Source of the DNA: Candidatus Aminicenantota bacterium
GTDB lineage: Bacteria; Acidobacteriota; Aminicenantia; UBA2199
Direction of reading: 5' to 3'
DNA length: 39,722 nucleotides
NCBI GenBank assembly: GCA_029938635.1
Contig: JAOZUQ010000024.1
Location: 1-39,722 of the forward strand
Of the stretch, positions 1 to 7,699 are shown one piece after another (position 1 is the stretch's first letter; every line of letters begins with the position of its first letter). Under the pieces are notes generated by a model. That model saw only the letters and a list, made by a program, of their open reading frames with translations, was not told the DNA's origin and ran no database searches. The translations under genes and the position numbers were made by a program.

Positions 1-103
1 AAATAAAAAATCAGTCTGTACTCTTGACTATTATATTCTAATGGGCGTCCCCCTTTATTTGTGATCGGGAACAAATAAATCAAAACTGGAGTATAATTGA
101 TCC

Positions 104-796
104 ATGAAAAATATAATCCGGCTATTTCTAATCTGCATTCTCTTCATCCCTTCCTATCTGATATCTGAGGATAAGTTCGAATTAAATGAACTTGATCGTG
201 AATCCATAAAGCGTGGAGAGCTGGTGACCAGAACAAAGAAAATTGAGGGAACTCCATGGCCGGAGATCACTGTTTTCGCAACCATCAATACAACCGCTAT
301 AAAGAGTTGTGCTGTTTTTTATGCTTACCATGAACACAAAGAATTCCTCCCTGACCTTCTTAGTTCTGTGCCTGTCAGGTATATATCCCCTACCGATCTC
401 CATATAAAATTCGAAATGAAGGTCCAATGGCCATTAAGGAACAGCAGATATATTACAGGGAACAAGTTCAGTATTTACAGAGATGGAGGATACAGGATCA
501 ATTGGTACCATGTTATAAGTACTTCTTCGAAAAATACACGGGGAACGGTAATATTTCTCCCCTATGAGAAAAGAACACTATTCATTTACAGGACATTCAT
601 CCATCCGAAAAGCAAACTGGCCGGACTGTTCAAAAAGAGGATGCTGAATGAAGTACTAAAGTCAGTAAAAGCAATAATCTCCAGAATTGAATCTGTAAAT
701 AACAACAAAGAAAAAATGACGGGATATATCACTGCTGTAAAAAAATCTTTGAACGGAGAGTATGTTTATAAAGATATTGCTGGAGCAATAGACTAA
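104..796 (+). CDS. Secreted SRPBCC/START-like protein
   Basis: A 230-residue protein with a hydrophobic signal peptide (about residues 1-21), so probably exported to the periplasm. The middle and C-terminal part (residues ~55-190) has the layout of the SRPBCC/START lipid-binding fold as found in polyketide cyclase-like periplasmic proteins: alternating strands with a W-P-L segment, a Y-R-I-N-W strand, a G-T-V-I-F-L-P-Y strand and a long C-terminal helix. No catalytic residue can be assigned and the ligand is unknown. The start is ATG 104 with a GGAG 12 bases upstream. It is separated by 77 bases from the next gene, which has its own promoter, so it is probably a separate unit. The family call rests on overall pattern only and could be wrong; that the ORF is a real gene is much more certain. 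Confidence 0.6.
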   Translation: MKNIIRLFLICILFIPSYLISEDKFELNELDRESIKRGELVTRTKKIEGTPWPEITVFATINTTAIKSCAVFYAYHEHKEFLPDLLSSVPVRYISPTDLHIKFEMKVQWPLRNSRYITGNKFSIYRDGGYRINWYHVISTSSKNTRGTVIFLPYEKRTLFIYRTFIHPKSKLAGLFKKRMLNEVLKSVKAIISRIESVNNNKEKMTGYITAVKKSLNGEYVYKDIAGAID

Positions 797-813
797 TCCG
801 GGCCTATTCCGGG

Positions 814-842
814 TTGACTTTGTAATGATGTTTTTCTATAAT
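814..842 (+). promoter_or_regulatory. Sigma-70-type promoter for the epimerase operon
   Basis: TTGACT at 814-819, a 17-base spacer and a perfect TATAAT at 837-842. Predicted transcription start is about 849, leaving a leader of roughly 25 bases before ATG 874. It matches the vegetative consensus in 11 of 12 positions and lies in the gap between the first two genes. Confidence 0.75.
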
Positions 843-873
843 TATTGATCGGAAAGATCGGGAGTTGACCACT

Positions 874-1818
874 ATGAGAACAGTTTTAATTACCGGCGGA
901 GCCGGATTTCTGGGGTCCCACTTAACAGACAAATTCCTTGTTGAGGGCTGGAATGTAATTGTACTCGACAACCTCATTACAGGCTCAATAGAAAATATCA
1001 GCCATTTGATCGGAAAAGAAAATTTTAAATTTATCAAATATGATGTTACCGATTACCTTTTCTTTGAAGAGGATATAGATCTTATTCTCCACTTCGCCTG
1101 CCCTGCATCTCCATTTGACTATTTCCAGCACCCGATCCACACAATGAAAGTTGATTCCCTCGGAACCCTGAACACATTGGGCCTTGCAAGAAACAAAAAT
1201 GCACGATATGTATTTGCTTCCACTTCGGAAATCTACGGGAGCCCTCAGGTTCACCCTCAGACAGAGGAATATTGGGGCAATGTAAATCCGGTAGGTATCA
1301 GATCTGTGTATGATGAAGCAAAAAGATTTTCCGAGGCCATGTGTATGGCCTATTACAGGGAACATGGAATTGATATAAGGATATCAAGGATATTCAACAC
1401 CTACGGGACAAGAATGAAACTCACAGACGGAAGGGTTATCCCGACATTTATTTCTCAGGCCCTGTCAGGAAAAGATATAACAATATTCGGGGACGGATCT
1501 CACACCAGGAGCTTTTGCTATGTGGATGACCTTACAAAGGGAATCTATGATCTGTCCGAATCTGACAGACTAAAAGGACGTGTATTAAATCTTGGTAACC
1601 CGGATGAATTTTCGATCAAAACCCTTGCAGAGATTATAATTTCAATCACAGGTTCAGGATCAAAAATAATATATAAGGATATCCCGGAAGATGATCCCCC
1701 GATAAGGAAACCCGATATCTCTAAAGCAAAGGAGCTTCTGGGATTTTCACCGGTTATATCTCTGGAAGAGGGGCTGGAAAAGATTATCCCATGGTTCTGG
1801 AAGAGGCTGGATGGATAA
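874..1818 (+). CDS. UDP-glucuronate decarboxylase-like NAD-dependent epimerase
   Basis: An extended short-chain dehydrogenase, 314 residues from ATG 874, close to the usual ~310 of soluble UDP-glucuronate decarboxylases (UXS), which make UDP-xylose. The N-terminus carries the NAD-binding GGAGFLGSHL loop. The catalytic region S-T-S-E-I-Y-G followed by H-P-Q-T-E-E-Y-W-G-N-V-N-P and Y-D-E-A-K (YxxxK) is the hallmark of UXS, as is the later R-I-F-N-T-Y-G-T-R-M-x-x-x-D-G-R-V. A TTG at 865 gives a nine-base longer frame, but ATG 874 has a GGAG nine bases upstream and puts the GGAGFLG loop at the normal place. It overlaps the following radical SAM gene by 8 bases, so the two are translationally coupled. 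UDP-xylose or a related sugar would feed envelope glycans; the actual glycan is unknown. Confidence 0.85.
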   Translation: MRTVLITGGAGFLGSHLTDKFLVEGWNVIVLDNLITGSIENISHLIGKENFKFIKYDVTDYLFFEEDIDLILHFACPASPFDYFQHPIHTMKVDSLGTLNTLGLARNKNARYVFASTSEIYGSPQVHPQTEEYWGNVNPVGIRSVYDEAKRFSEAMCMAYYREHGIDIRISRIFNTYGTRMKLTDGRVIPTFISQALSGKDITIFGDGSHTRSFCYVDDLTKGIYDLSESDRLKGRVLNLGNPDEFSIKTLAEIIISITGSGSKIIYKDIPEDDPPIRKPDISKAKELLGFSPVISLEEGLEKIIPWFWKRLDG

Positions 1819-2749
1819 ACACATTTTCGGCCCGGTCCCATCGAGGAGACTTGGCATCTCCCTCGGAATCGACATAATCCCTTTCAAAACATGCACTCTC
1901 GATTGCCTTTATTGTGAATGCGGTAGAACTACTAACCATACAGCAGAGAGGAGATCTTTTTTTTCAACAGAGGACCTCCTGTCAGAGTTTACAGAATTTC
2001 TTAAAACAGGTGACCATCTCGACTACATAACCTTTTCCGGATCGGGAGAACCTACTCTTAATTCAGATATCGGATACCTGATAAAAGAGATTAAAAAAAT
2101 GACCCGGACACCGGTTGCAGTACTCACAAACGGAACGCTTTTTCATCTCCCCGAAGTTCAGAATGATCTTATGAATTCAGATCTGATCCTCCCTTCTCTT
2201 GACGCGGTTTCAGAAGATGTTTTCAGGAAGCTCAACAGGCCCGCTTCCGGAATAACAACAGAAAAAATGATAAACGGTTTGCAAAGTTTCAGCAGAAAAT
2301 ATAAAGGTAAGATCTGGCTTGAAGTTTTTATATCCAGAGGGATCAATGATTCAGAAGATGAACTTGAAAAGATCCGGGAAGTAATAGAACAGATCATGCC
2401 GTCAAAAGTACAACTGAATTCTCTGGACAGGCCTCCGGCATACAACGAAGCTGAACCTGCGGGACACGATCTTCTTGAAATGATAGTAAAAAAATGGGCC
2501 GGGTTGCCGGTTGAGATCATTACAAGAGTGAAAAGGAGAGAAGAAATACCCTCGTTTTCAAAAAATCTTGAGAGCAACATCCTTAACACAATAGTAAGAC
2601 GCCCGCTTACAATAGAAGATTTGATAATCCTTACCGGGAAGAACAGGTTGGAAATTTTAAAATATATAGATGTTCTTGAAAAAGAGAAACAAATCAGAGC
2701 TGAAATAGTCGGGGAAAAAATTTTTTACAAAACATATATGGGAAAGTAA
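1811..2749 (+). CDS. Radical SAM protein (COG0731-like)
   Basis: 312 residues. It opens with G-P-V-P-S-R-R-L-G followed by C-T-L-D-C-L-Y-C, the CxxxCxxC motif that holds the [4Fe-4S] cluster of radical SAM enzymes; the G-S-G-E-P-T segment downstream is the SAM-binding glycine strand. The arrangement matches the iron-sulfur oxidoreductase family grouped with the wyosine enzyme TYW1 (COG0731), but bacterial members have no settled substrate. Residues ~245-312 look like a winged-helix tail (I-E-D-L-I-I-L-T-G-K-N-R-L-E-I-L), which several members of this family carry. It starts inside the epimerase gene (8-base overlap), so the two are made together. The reaction is unknown. Confidence 0.8.
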   Translation: MDKHIFGPVPSRRLGISLGIDIIPFKTCTLDCLYCECGRTTNHTAERRSFFSTEDLLSEFTEFLKTGDHLDYITFSGSGEPTLNSDIGYLIKEIKKMTRTPVAVLTNGTLFHLPEVQNDLMNSDLILPSLDAVSEDVFRKLNRPASGITTEKMINGLQSFSRKYKGKIWLEVFISRGINDSEDELEKIREVIEQIMPSKVQLNSLDRPPAYNEAEPAGHDLLEMIVKKWAGLPVEIITRVKRREEIPSFSKNLESNILNTIVRRPLTIEDLIILTGKNRLEILKYIDVLEKEKQIRAEIVGEKIFYKTYMGK

Positions 2750-2794
2750 TCCGGGTTTCTTCCGTATACAAGTTATTTATGATATATTTCACAA

Positions 2795-3682
2795 ATGGAA
2801 TTTACCAGTCTGAACAAATGTCCACTATGTGATTCCGATAAGATCGGAACATTTAAAAAGGGGACGATCAATACAAAAAATATCAGTACAGATGATTTTA
2901 AGATAACAGATTCAACTTATGGTTCAGTATGGGATTTTTCAAAGTGTTCATCCTGCTCTTTCGTGTTCTCAAATCCGAGGATTGATGAAAAAAGCCTGAT
3001 CGAGTTTTATTCTGAACTTGAAGATAATGAATATACTGACGAATGGGAAGGAAGAGAAAAAAATTTCCGGACCATTATAAAAAGACTTGAAAAATTTGAG
3101 ATTCCCGGAAATAAATTGCTAGATATTGGTGCCGCAAGCGGTATCTTTGTAAGACTGGCTGCAAAGAATGGTTATTCAGCAGAGGGGATCGAACCATCAG
3201 CACAACTTGCCCGGGAAGCCGGAGAAAAGTTCGGGATCAGGATATTTGAAGGTACTATTGATGATTATAGTTCAAATGGGCAATTTTCAGTTGTAACACT
3301 GCTTGATCTGATAGAACATGTGAATGACCCGGCAGAATTCATGGATAAGGTTTCACCTTTGGTTCAGAAGGGAGGAATTCTGGTCATAGTGACTCCTGAC
3401 ATACAAAGTATCCCCCCTAAGATCTTCAGGAACAGGTGGTGGCATTACAGGACAGCTCATGTGAATTTTTTCAGCCTCCGTTCACTTTCGTTCCTTCTGG
3501 AAAGGTCAGGATTTAAAATTGAAAAAAAATACAGGTATGCGTGGAATTTTTCCTTCTACTATATACTTACGCGTCTTTTTCCATCATTGAAAAAAAGTAA
3601 GGGTTTACAAAAAGTATTAAAAAGATTAAACTTGAAATTACAATTATTTGATTCCTGGGAAATCTATGCACGGAAAAGTTAA
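2795..3682 (+). CDS. SAM-dependent methyltransferase with N-terminal zinc ribbon
   Basis: 295 residues. Two cysteine pairs, C-P-L-C near residue 9 and C-S-S-C near residue 51, form an N-terminal zinc-ribbon. Then comes a class I methyltransferase domain: motif I L-L-D-I-G-A-A-S-G-I-F, an acidic residue after strand 2 (G-I-E-P), and the post-motif strand V-T-L-L-D-L-I-E-H-V. This zinc-ribbon plus Methyltransf_23 layout is common in genes for surface sugars and lipids; the acceptor is not deducible. There is no clear ribosome-binding site before ATG 2795. The end overlaps the next gene by 17 bases, consistent with one operon. Confidence 0.8.
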   Translation: MEFTSLNKCPLCDSDKIGTFKKGTINTKNISTDDFKITDSTYGSVWDFSKCSSCSFVFSNPRIDEKSLIEFYSELEDNEYTDEWEGREKNFRTIIKRLEKFEIPGNKLLDIGAASGIFVRLAAKNGYSAEGIEPSAQLAREAGEKFGIRIFEGTIDDYSSNGQFSVVTLLDLIEHVNDPAEFMDKVSPLVQKGGILVIVTPDIQSIPPKIFRNRWWHYRTAHVNFFSLRSLSFLLERSGFKIEKKYRYAWNFSFYYILTRLFPSLKKSKGLQKVLKRLNLKLQLFDSWEIYARKS

Positions 3683-4571
3683 ATATTATTTTGAATCTCT
3701 GAGACTGGAAAGGTGGCCGAGAAGCCTTGCTATTATTCCCGGTTTCGTTGCGGCAATTGTTATAGAACCATCCCTGCTTTCTCTCAGGCCTCTGTATATC
3801 TCAGGCATCCTGCTGATAATTTCTTTCTTCCTGACACTTCTTATCTCCACATCAAACTATATTATCAATGAGATTGCAGATGCTCCTTCGGATGCTCATC
3901 ATCCGGCAAAAAAAGATCGTCCTCTCGTTAAAAAAATCATAAGTGTCAAAATCCTTATGGTTCTCTGGCTGATAATGGTAGTTATCGCATTTACCGGAGG
4001 GTATTTCTTGTTTAACAGGAACTTTCTTCTAAGTCTTGCAGCCCTTCTTCTGGCAGGAATATTGTATAATATCCCGCCGGTCAGAGTGAAGGATATCCCT
4101 TTCCTCGATTCAACATTGGAGTCAGCAAATAATCCTATCAGGTTTCTTACCGGTTGGTTCGTACTTACAAGCACCCTCCCTCCGGCCAGTCTCCTTATAT
4201 CCTGGTGGGCTTTCGGTAATTTTCTGATGGTTGGAAAAAGGGTTGCTGAAAAGAAATTTCTATCACCCGAGGAATCGGCCGGTTACAGACTTTCCCTTAA
4301 GAAATATTCAGTAACAAGCCTTATTGCCTTCATGATCCTGAATTCAATAATTTTCATTCTTACTTTTTCACTTTTTGCTATCGAAACAAAAATGTATACA
4401 TTACTCGTTTCAGTCCCTTTTATTCTCATATATCTGGGAATGTTCATGAAAAAATCGGTTCAGGACAGAGACGGAGCCGAAGAGCCGGAAAAACTTTTGA
4501 AAGATCCTTATTTTGCATTTTATACTGTATTTCTAATAATAATTTTTGTTCTTGCTTACTTTTTTAAATAG
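3666..4571 (+). CDS. UbiA-family prenyltransferase (DPPR synthase-like)
   Basis: An integral membrane protein of about 301 residues with roughly eight hydrophobic segments. The first aspartate-rich loop reads N-x-I-x-D-A-x-x-D-x-x-H-P-x-K-K-x-R-P, a form typical of the decaprenyl-phosphate phosphoribosyltransferase branch of UbiA rather than of quinone prenyltransferases. A later M-V-G-K-R-V-A-E-K segment followed by R-L-S-L-K-K-Y fits the same branch. The likely role is transfer between a polyprenyl phosphate and a phosphosugar at the inner membrane, feeding envelope glycan synthesis. ATG 3666 is chosen over TTG 3648 because GGGA lies five bases upstream and the first charged helix then starts normally. 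It overlaps the methyltransferase gene by 17 bases. Substrate is inference. Confidence 0.75.
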   Translation: MHGKVKYYFESLRLERWPRSLAIIPGFVAAIVIEPSLLSLRPLYISGILLIISFFLTLLISTSNYIINEIADAPSDAHHPAKKDRPLVKKIISVKILMVLWLIMVVIAFTGGYFLFNRNFLLSLAALLLAGILYNIPPVRVKDIPFLDSTLESANNPIRFLTGWFVLTSTLPPASLLISWWAFGNFLMVGKRVAEKKFLSPEESAGYRLSLKKYSVTSLIAFMILNSIIFILTFSLFAIETKMYTLLVSVPFILIYLGMFMKKSVQDRDGAEEPEKLLKDPYFAFYTVFLIIIFVLAYFFK

Positions 4572-4572
4572 A

Positions 4573-5220
4573 ATGGAATTTGAAATTTTTTTAAAAATAA
4601 TTTTATCTTCACTGCTCGGGGGACTTTTCGGTATCAGCCGGGAAATCTCCGGGAGAGGTAGTGGAATCCGGACAATATTTCTTATCTCTACGGGAAGTAC
4701 ACTTTTTTCAATACTCTCTCTTGAGCTGGCAAAGATATCAAAAACATCTGACCCAGCGATAATGATCGCACTTATCATAGCAGGCGCAGCCCTGATCGGA
4801 AGCAGTGCTGTTATAAAATCAACCACATTCAAAACAGGCCTGTTAACCGGAACTACACTCTGGACTTCAGCCGGAATTGGAATCGCGATCGGCCTCGGGA
4901 TGTATCTTGAAGCATTTCTGATAACTGTATTAATAATCATGATACTTGGATTGTTCAGGTTGATCGACATGAAATTCAGGGAAAGATCAAGATTGAATTC
5001 ATATACAATAAAAGTGAAGAAAAAGATCTCCGCACTTTCAGACATAAAAAAGTTACTTATGGAATGCGGAATAAATAACTATGAATGGAATTATGAAAAG
5101 ATCAAGAGCGGATTCATTTTGGAGTTGACTATTGCAGCCTCGGGAAATAAAGATGACCTGTTCACAGAGAAGTTGATGGAAATGGCTGATATCGAAGAGG
5201 TCAGAAGTGATAATATCTAA
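4573..5220 (+). CDS. MgtC/SapB-family membrane protein
   Basis: About 215 residues from ATG 4573, one base after the stop of the prenyltransferase gene. Residues ~1-125 hold four to five membrane helices with the family signature: L-L-G-G-L-F-G-I-S-R-E, then G-S-G-I-R-T-I-F-L-I-S-T-G-S-T-L-F and A-A-L-I-G-S-S-A-V-I-K. The C-terminal ~75 residues are soluble and ACT-like, as in longer family members. MgtC proteins are linked to growth in low magnesium, pH homeostasis and inhibition of the F-type ATPase in pathogens, but most environmental members have no tested role. A TTG at 4546 would extend it back into the preceding gene and is less likely. Confidence 0.8.
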   Translation: MEFEIFLKIILSSLLGGLFGISREISGRGSGIRTIFLISTGSTLFSILSLELAKISKTSDPAIMIALIIAGAALIGSSAVIKSTTFKTGLLTGTTLWTSAGIGIAIGLGMYLEAFLITVLIIMILGLFRLIDMKFRERSRLNSYTIKVKKKISALSDIKKLLMECGINNYEWNYEKIKSGFILELTIAASGNKDDLFTEKLMEMADIEEVRSDNI

Positions 5221-5825
5221 TGGTTGACCTGCTTGTCGCAACAACCAATAAAGGAAAGATACGGGAAATAAGAGCAGTTCTTTCCGGATCTATAAAAGAG
5301 TTAAGGTTATTTACTCCGGAAGATTTCGGGATCACAATATCTCCTGATGAAACCGGAGAAACATTCCTCGAGAATAGTATTGAAAAATCGGTATTCTACA
5401 GCCAGTTGAAAAGAGGTATCCTTACCATTGCAGATGATTCCGGATTAATGGTTGATTCACTCGACGGATCACCGGGAATCAGATCAGCAAGATATTCCGG
5501 TGTTAACTCCGATGACAGAAAGAACATTATTAAACTTCTTAATAAATTAAAGAACAAACAGAACAGAGATGCAGGTTTTATCTCAGTGATCACCCTTTCT
5601 AAAAACGGCGAAGTTATAAGATCCTTCAAAGGTGAGGTCAGAGGAAAGATCATTAATGATCAAAGAGGAAAAAACGGCTTCGGGTATGACCCGGTATTCT
5701 ATTATGAACCTCTGAGGAAAACCTTTGCGGAACTTAGTGAAAATGAAAAAAACAGGATATCTCACAGATCAATTGCATTAAATAAACTTAAAAATTGTCT
5801 GACAGAAAAAATGGGTAAAGTATAA
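5220..5825 (+). CDS. rdgB: XTP/dITP pyrophosphatase (RdgB/HAM1)
   Basis: 201 residues, the usual family length. It hydrolyses non-canonical purine nucleoside triphosphates (XTP, dITP, ITP) to monophosphates and keeps them out of DNA and RNA; the enzyme is cytosolic. Family motifs are all present: V-A-T-T-N-K-G-K-I-R-E-I at the N-terminus, A-D-D-S-G-L-M-V-D-S-L-D-G-S-P-G-I-R-S-A-R-Y near residue 75, G-F-G-Y-D-P-V-F and F-A-E-L-S-E-N-E-K-N-R-I-S-H-R near the C-terminus. Start ATG 5220 overlaps the stop of the MgtC-like gene by one base (TAATG), which indicates translational coupling. Confidence 0.95.
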   Translation: MVDLLVATTNKGKIREIRAVLSGSIKELRLFTPEDFGITISPDETGETFLENSIEKSVFYSQLKRGILTIADDSGLMVDSLDGSPGIRSARYSGVNSDDRKNIIKLLNKLKNKQNRDAGFISVITLSKNGEVIRSFKGEVRGKIINDQRGKNGFGYDPVFYYEPLRKTFAELSENEKNRISHRSIALNKLKNCLTEKMGKV

Positions 5826-5827
5826 GT

Positions 5828-7189
5828 ATGGATTATATTAACTTTGCTTTTCTAATCTTATCATCAGGTTTCTTCTTGATCCTATCCATTTTCTCACTCT
5901 ATGAAAAAGAGAAAAGAGCTTCACTTATCTCTTTTATATTTGCTTTGATCATGCCCCTTTTATGGGGAGGACTTATATTTCTGAACTCTACACCTGTAAT
6001 CCGTATTATAAATCTCACAATTCTGAGTTTTGCATTTATTTTCCTTGTGAGCTCTCTGGTAAAGTATTTCCCGAAAAAACCGGTACAGGATATTGAGAAG
6101 GCCACACAATTTGATGAGAGGGATCATATGTTCTCCAGGATGAGCATGCAGAAATTTCCTGATAATTCCGGGAAATATTATAAATTGAATCCTGACAGGG
6201 AAGCAATTGATAAAAAGATCAACAACGATCCGAACCTGGGTGAACCCGGGGCAAAATTTTATGACAAGTATTATTCTCCAATAGTTAATTCGGCATTCAT
6301 GATGCTTGAAAGAACATCAAAAATAAGATCAGGGAAGATTAACAAAAGTAAAAATGACCTTGATCCCATAAAGATTTCAAAAGCGATCAGATGGATGGCA
6401 AATTATTATGGAGCGATTGACATCGGGATAACAGAATTGAAAGAGCATCATTTATACAGCCATCACGGCAGGCAGGCAGAGAATTGGGGTGATCCTGTCA
6501 CTAATAAACACAAATACGGTATTGTGATAGTTGTAAAAATGGACCAGGATATGATCGGCCAGGCACCATCACTTCCGGTTCTGCTTGAATCCGCCAAACA
6601 ATATGTGGAGAGTGCGAAAATTGCACATCTGGTAGCTGAATATATAAGGGAGCTGGGTTTTGATGCCATATCGCATGTCGATGGGAATTATGACATCCTT
6701 GCTGTTCCTATGGCAAAAGATGCAGGCCTCGGAGAGATCGGGAGGATGGGAATTCTCATTCACCGGAAACTCGGGCCTTCTATAAGACTGTCTGCAGTCA
6801 CCACTGATATGCCGCTTCCGCTTTCAGATATAAAAGATGAACATATTGAGGAGTTTTGTAATATCTGCAAAAAATGTGCGGTCAATTGCCCCACCGGATC
6901 AGTGCCGAAAGGGGACAAACCTGCAAACCGGAACTTTGAGCATTGGTCAATTGATCAGCAAAGCTGTTATTCCTTTTGGAGAAAATCAGGTACAGATTGC
7001 GGATTCTGTATCAGAGTGTGCCCATATACAAAAAAGGACACATTGATCCATAGAATAGTAAGAACCTATATATCCAGGAATCCTGTAAATCAGAGGATCG
7101 CACTTATTATGGATGACATATTTTACGGAAGGAAGTTCCGGCTGAAAACTCCGGATGATCAGAAGAAATTTTTCAGACCCAACTTGTAG
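5828..7189 (+). CDS. Membrane-anchored reductive dehalogenase-like iron-sulfur protein
   Basis: 453 residues. Three hydrophobic helices occupy residues ~5-80, with no twin-arginine motif. The remainder matches the corrinoid-dependent reductive dehalogenase (RdhA) / epoxyqueuosine reductase fold: G-R-Q-A-E-N-W-G near residue 215, A-G-L-G-E-I-G-R-M-G-I-L-I near residue 300, A-V-T-T-D-M-P-L, then a ferredoxin-like module. The first cluster motif is C-x2-C-x2-C-x3-C-P (F-C-N-I-C-K-K-C); the second is C-x10-C-x2-C-x3-C-P and ends in D-C-G-F-C-I-R-V-C-P. The D-C-G-x-C form and the GRxG segment favour RdhA over QueG. Classical respiratory RdhA proteins use a Tat signal and a separate membrane anchor RdhB; here the anchor seems built in. 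It starts two bases after rdgB. Substrate unknown; organohalide respiration cannot be concluded. Confidence 0.8.
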   Translation: MDYINFAFLILSSGFFLILSIFSLYEKEKRASLISFIFALIMPLLWGGLIFLNSTPVIRIINLTILSFAFIFLVSSLVKYFPKKPVQDIEKATQFDERDHMFSRMSMQKFPDNSGKYYKLNPDREAIDKKINNDPNLGEPGAKFYDKYYSPIVNSAFMMLERTSKIRSGKINKSKNDLDPIKISKAIRWMANYYGAIDIGITELKEHHLYSHHGRQAENWGDPVTNKHKYGIVIVVKMDQDMIGQAPSLPVLLESAKQYVESAKIAHLVAEYIRELGFDAISHVDGNYDILAVPMAKDAGLGEIGRMGILIHRKLGPSIRLSAVTTDMPLPLSDIKDEHIEEFCNICKKCAVNCPTGSVPKGDKPANRNFEHWSIDQQSCYSFWRKSGTDCGFCIRVCPYTKKDTLIHRIVRTYISRNPVNQRIALIMDDIFYGRKFRLKTPDDQKKFFRPNL

Positions 7190-7209
7190 CAGATACCTTT
7201 ATTGCCATA

Positions 7210-7581
7210 CTATAAAGTTATATCATCTCTGTTAACAGATCCGGGAGAAAATGCCGGAAGGCAGACAGCTATATATTCTGCACCTCCCTCCCCGGGGGAG
7301 CTGTATTTGACCCACTCACCGGATTTGACAATGATCGCCTGGCCACCTTTTATTTCATAATTCTCTTCAACAGTTTCAACCCGTAGCATCCCTTTTAAAA
7401 CAATAGTATATTCATCAAATTCAGGTCTCTGCCCCGGCTCCCTCCATCCGGAAGGGCTGCTCATATGAGCTATACTTAAATCATTGTCACCGGAATTTAT
7501 CAACCCGATGAATTCTTTTATAACTTTGCCCCCGGTTCCGGCAGCATTTATCAGCGAAGGAGCATCTATTTTCTCAGCCAT
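7210..7581 (-). CDS. Small cupin-domain protein
   Basis: 123 residues containing one cupin barrel (residues ~30-110). Motif 1 is degenerate (P-S-G-W-R-E-P-G-Q-R-P-E-F-D-E-Y-T-I-V-L-K-G), lacking the usual HxH pair; motif 2 is G-G-Q-A-I-I-V-K-S-G-E-W-V-K-Y. Metal binding is therefore doubtful, and it may be a small-molecule binding or isomerase-type cupin. The start ATG 7581 has AAGGAG six bases upstream. It has its own strong promoter and an inverted repeat in the leader (separate entries). It is convergent with the dehalogenase-like gene, 20 bases away, and lies downstream of the ftcD-like gene. Function unknown. Confidence 0.75.
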   Translation of the reverse strand: MAEKIDAPSLINAAGTGGKVIKEFIGLINSGDNDLSIAHMSSPSGWREPGQRPEFDEYTIVLKGMLRVETVEENYEIKGGQAIIVKSGEWVKYSSPGEGGAEYIAVCLPAFSPGSVNRDDITL

Positions 7582-7593
7582 AAAAATCTCCTT

Positions 7594-7620
7594 GCATACG
7601 GGAAAGATCTTACCGAATGC
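7594..7620 (-). repeat. Inverted repeat at the predicted start of the cupin transcript
   Basis: Arms GCATACGG (7594-7601) and CCGAATGC (7613-7620) pair at seven of eight positions across an 11-base loop. It begins at the predicted transcription start of the cupin gene and ends just before its AAGGAG. It could be a repressor operator or a stabilising 5' hairpin. Confidence 0.5.
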
Positions 7621-7626
7621 AATTAT

Positions 7627-7655
7627 ATTTTAGAAAAACAATTTTTTCATGTCAA
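7627..7655 (-). promoter_or_regulatory. Sigma-70-type promoter for the cupin gene
   Basis: On the minus strand: TTGACA (7655-7650), a 17-base spacer and TAAAAT (7632-7627). A second -10-like TATAAT overlaps slightly downstream. The predicted start of transcription is near 7620, about 40 bases before ATG 7581. Confidence 0.7.
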
Positions 7656-7699
7656 CATAGGAAAATGCTACGCAATTCAGTATGGAAATTGATCTGTTT

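Noticed and set aside
865-873. TTG start at 865 for the UXS-like epimerase
   Set aside because: ATG 874 has GGAG at nine bases and gives the normal N-terminus; the TTG would place the GGAG directly against the start codon.
4546-4572. TTG start at 4546 for the MgtC-like gene
   Set aside because: It would lie inside the prenyltransferase gene with no ribosome site; ATG 4573 directly follows the upstream stop.
5828-7189. Reading the RdhA-like gene as proof of organohalide respiration
   Set aside because: No Tat signal, no anchor gene or rdh maturation genes, and related proteins can have other functions.
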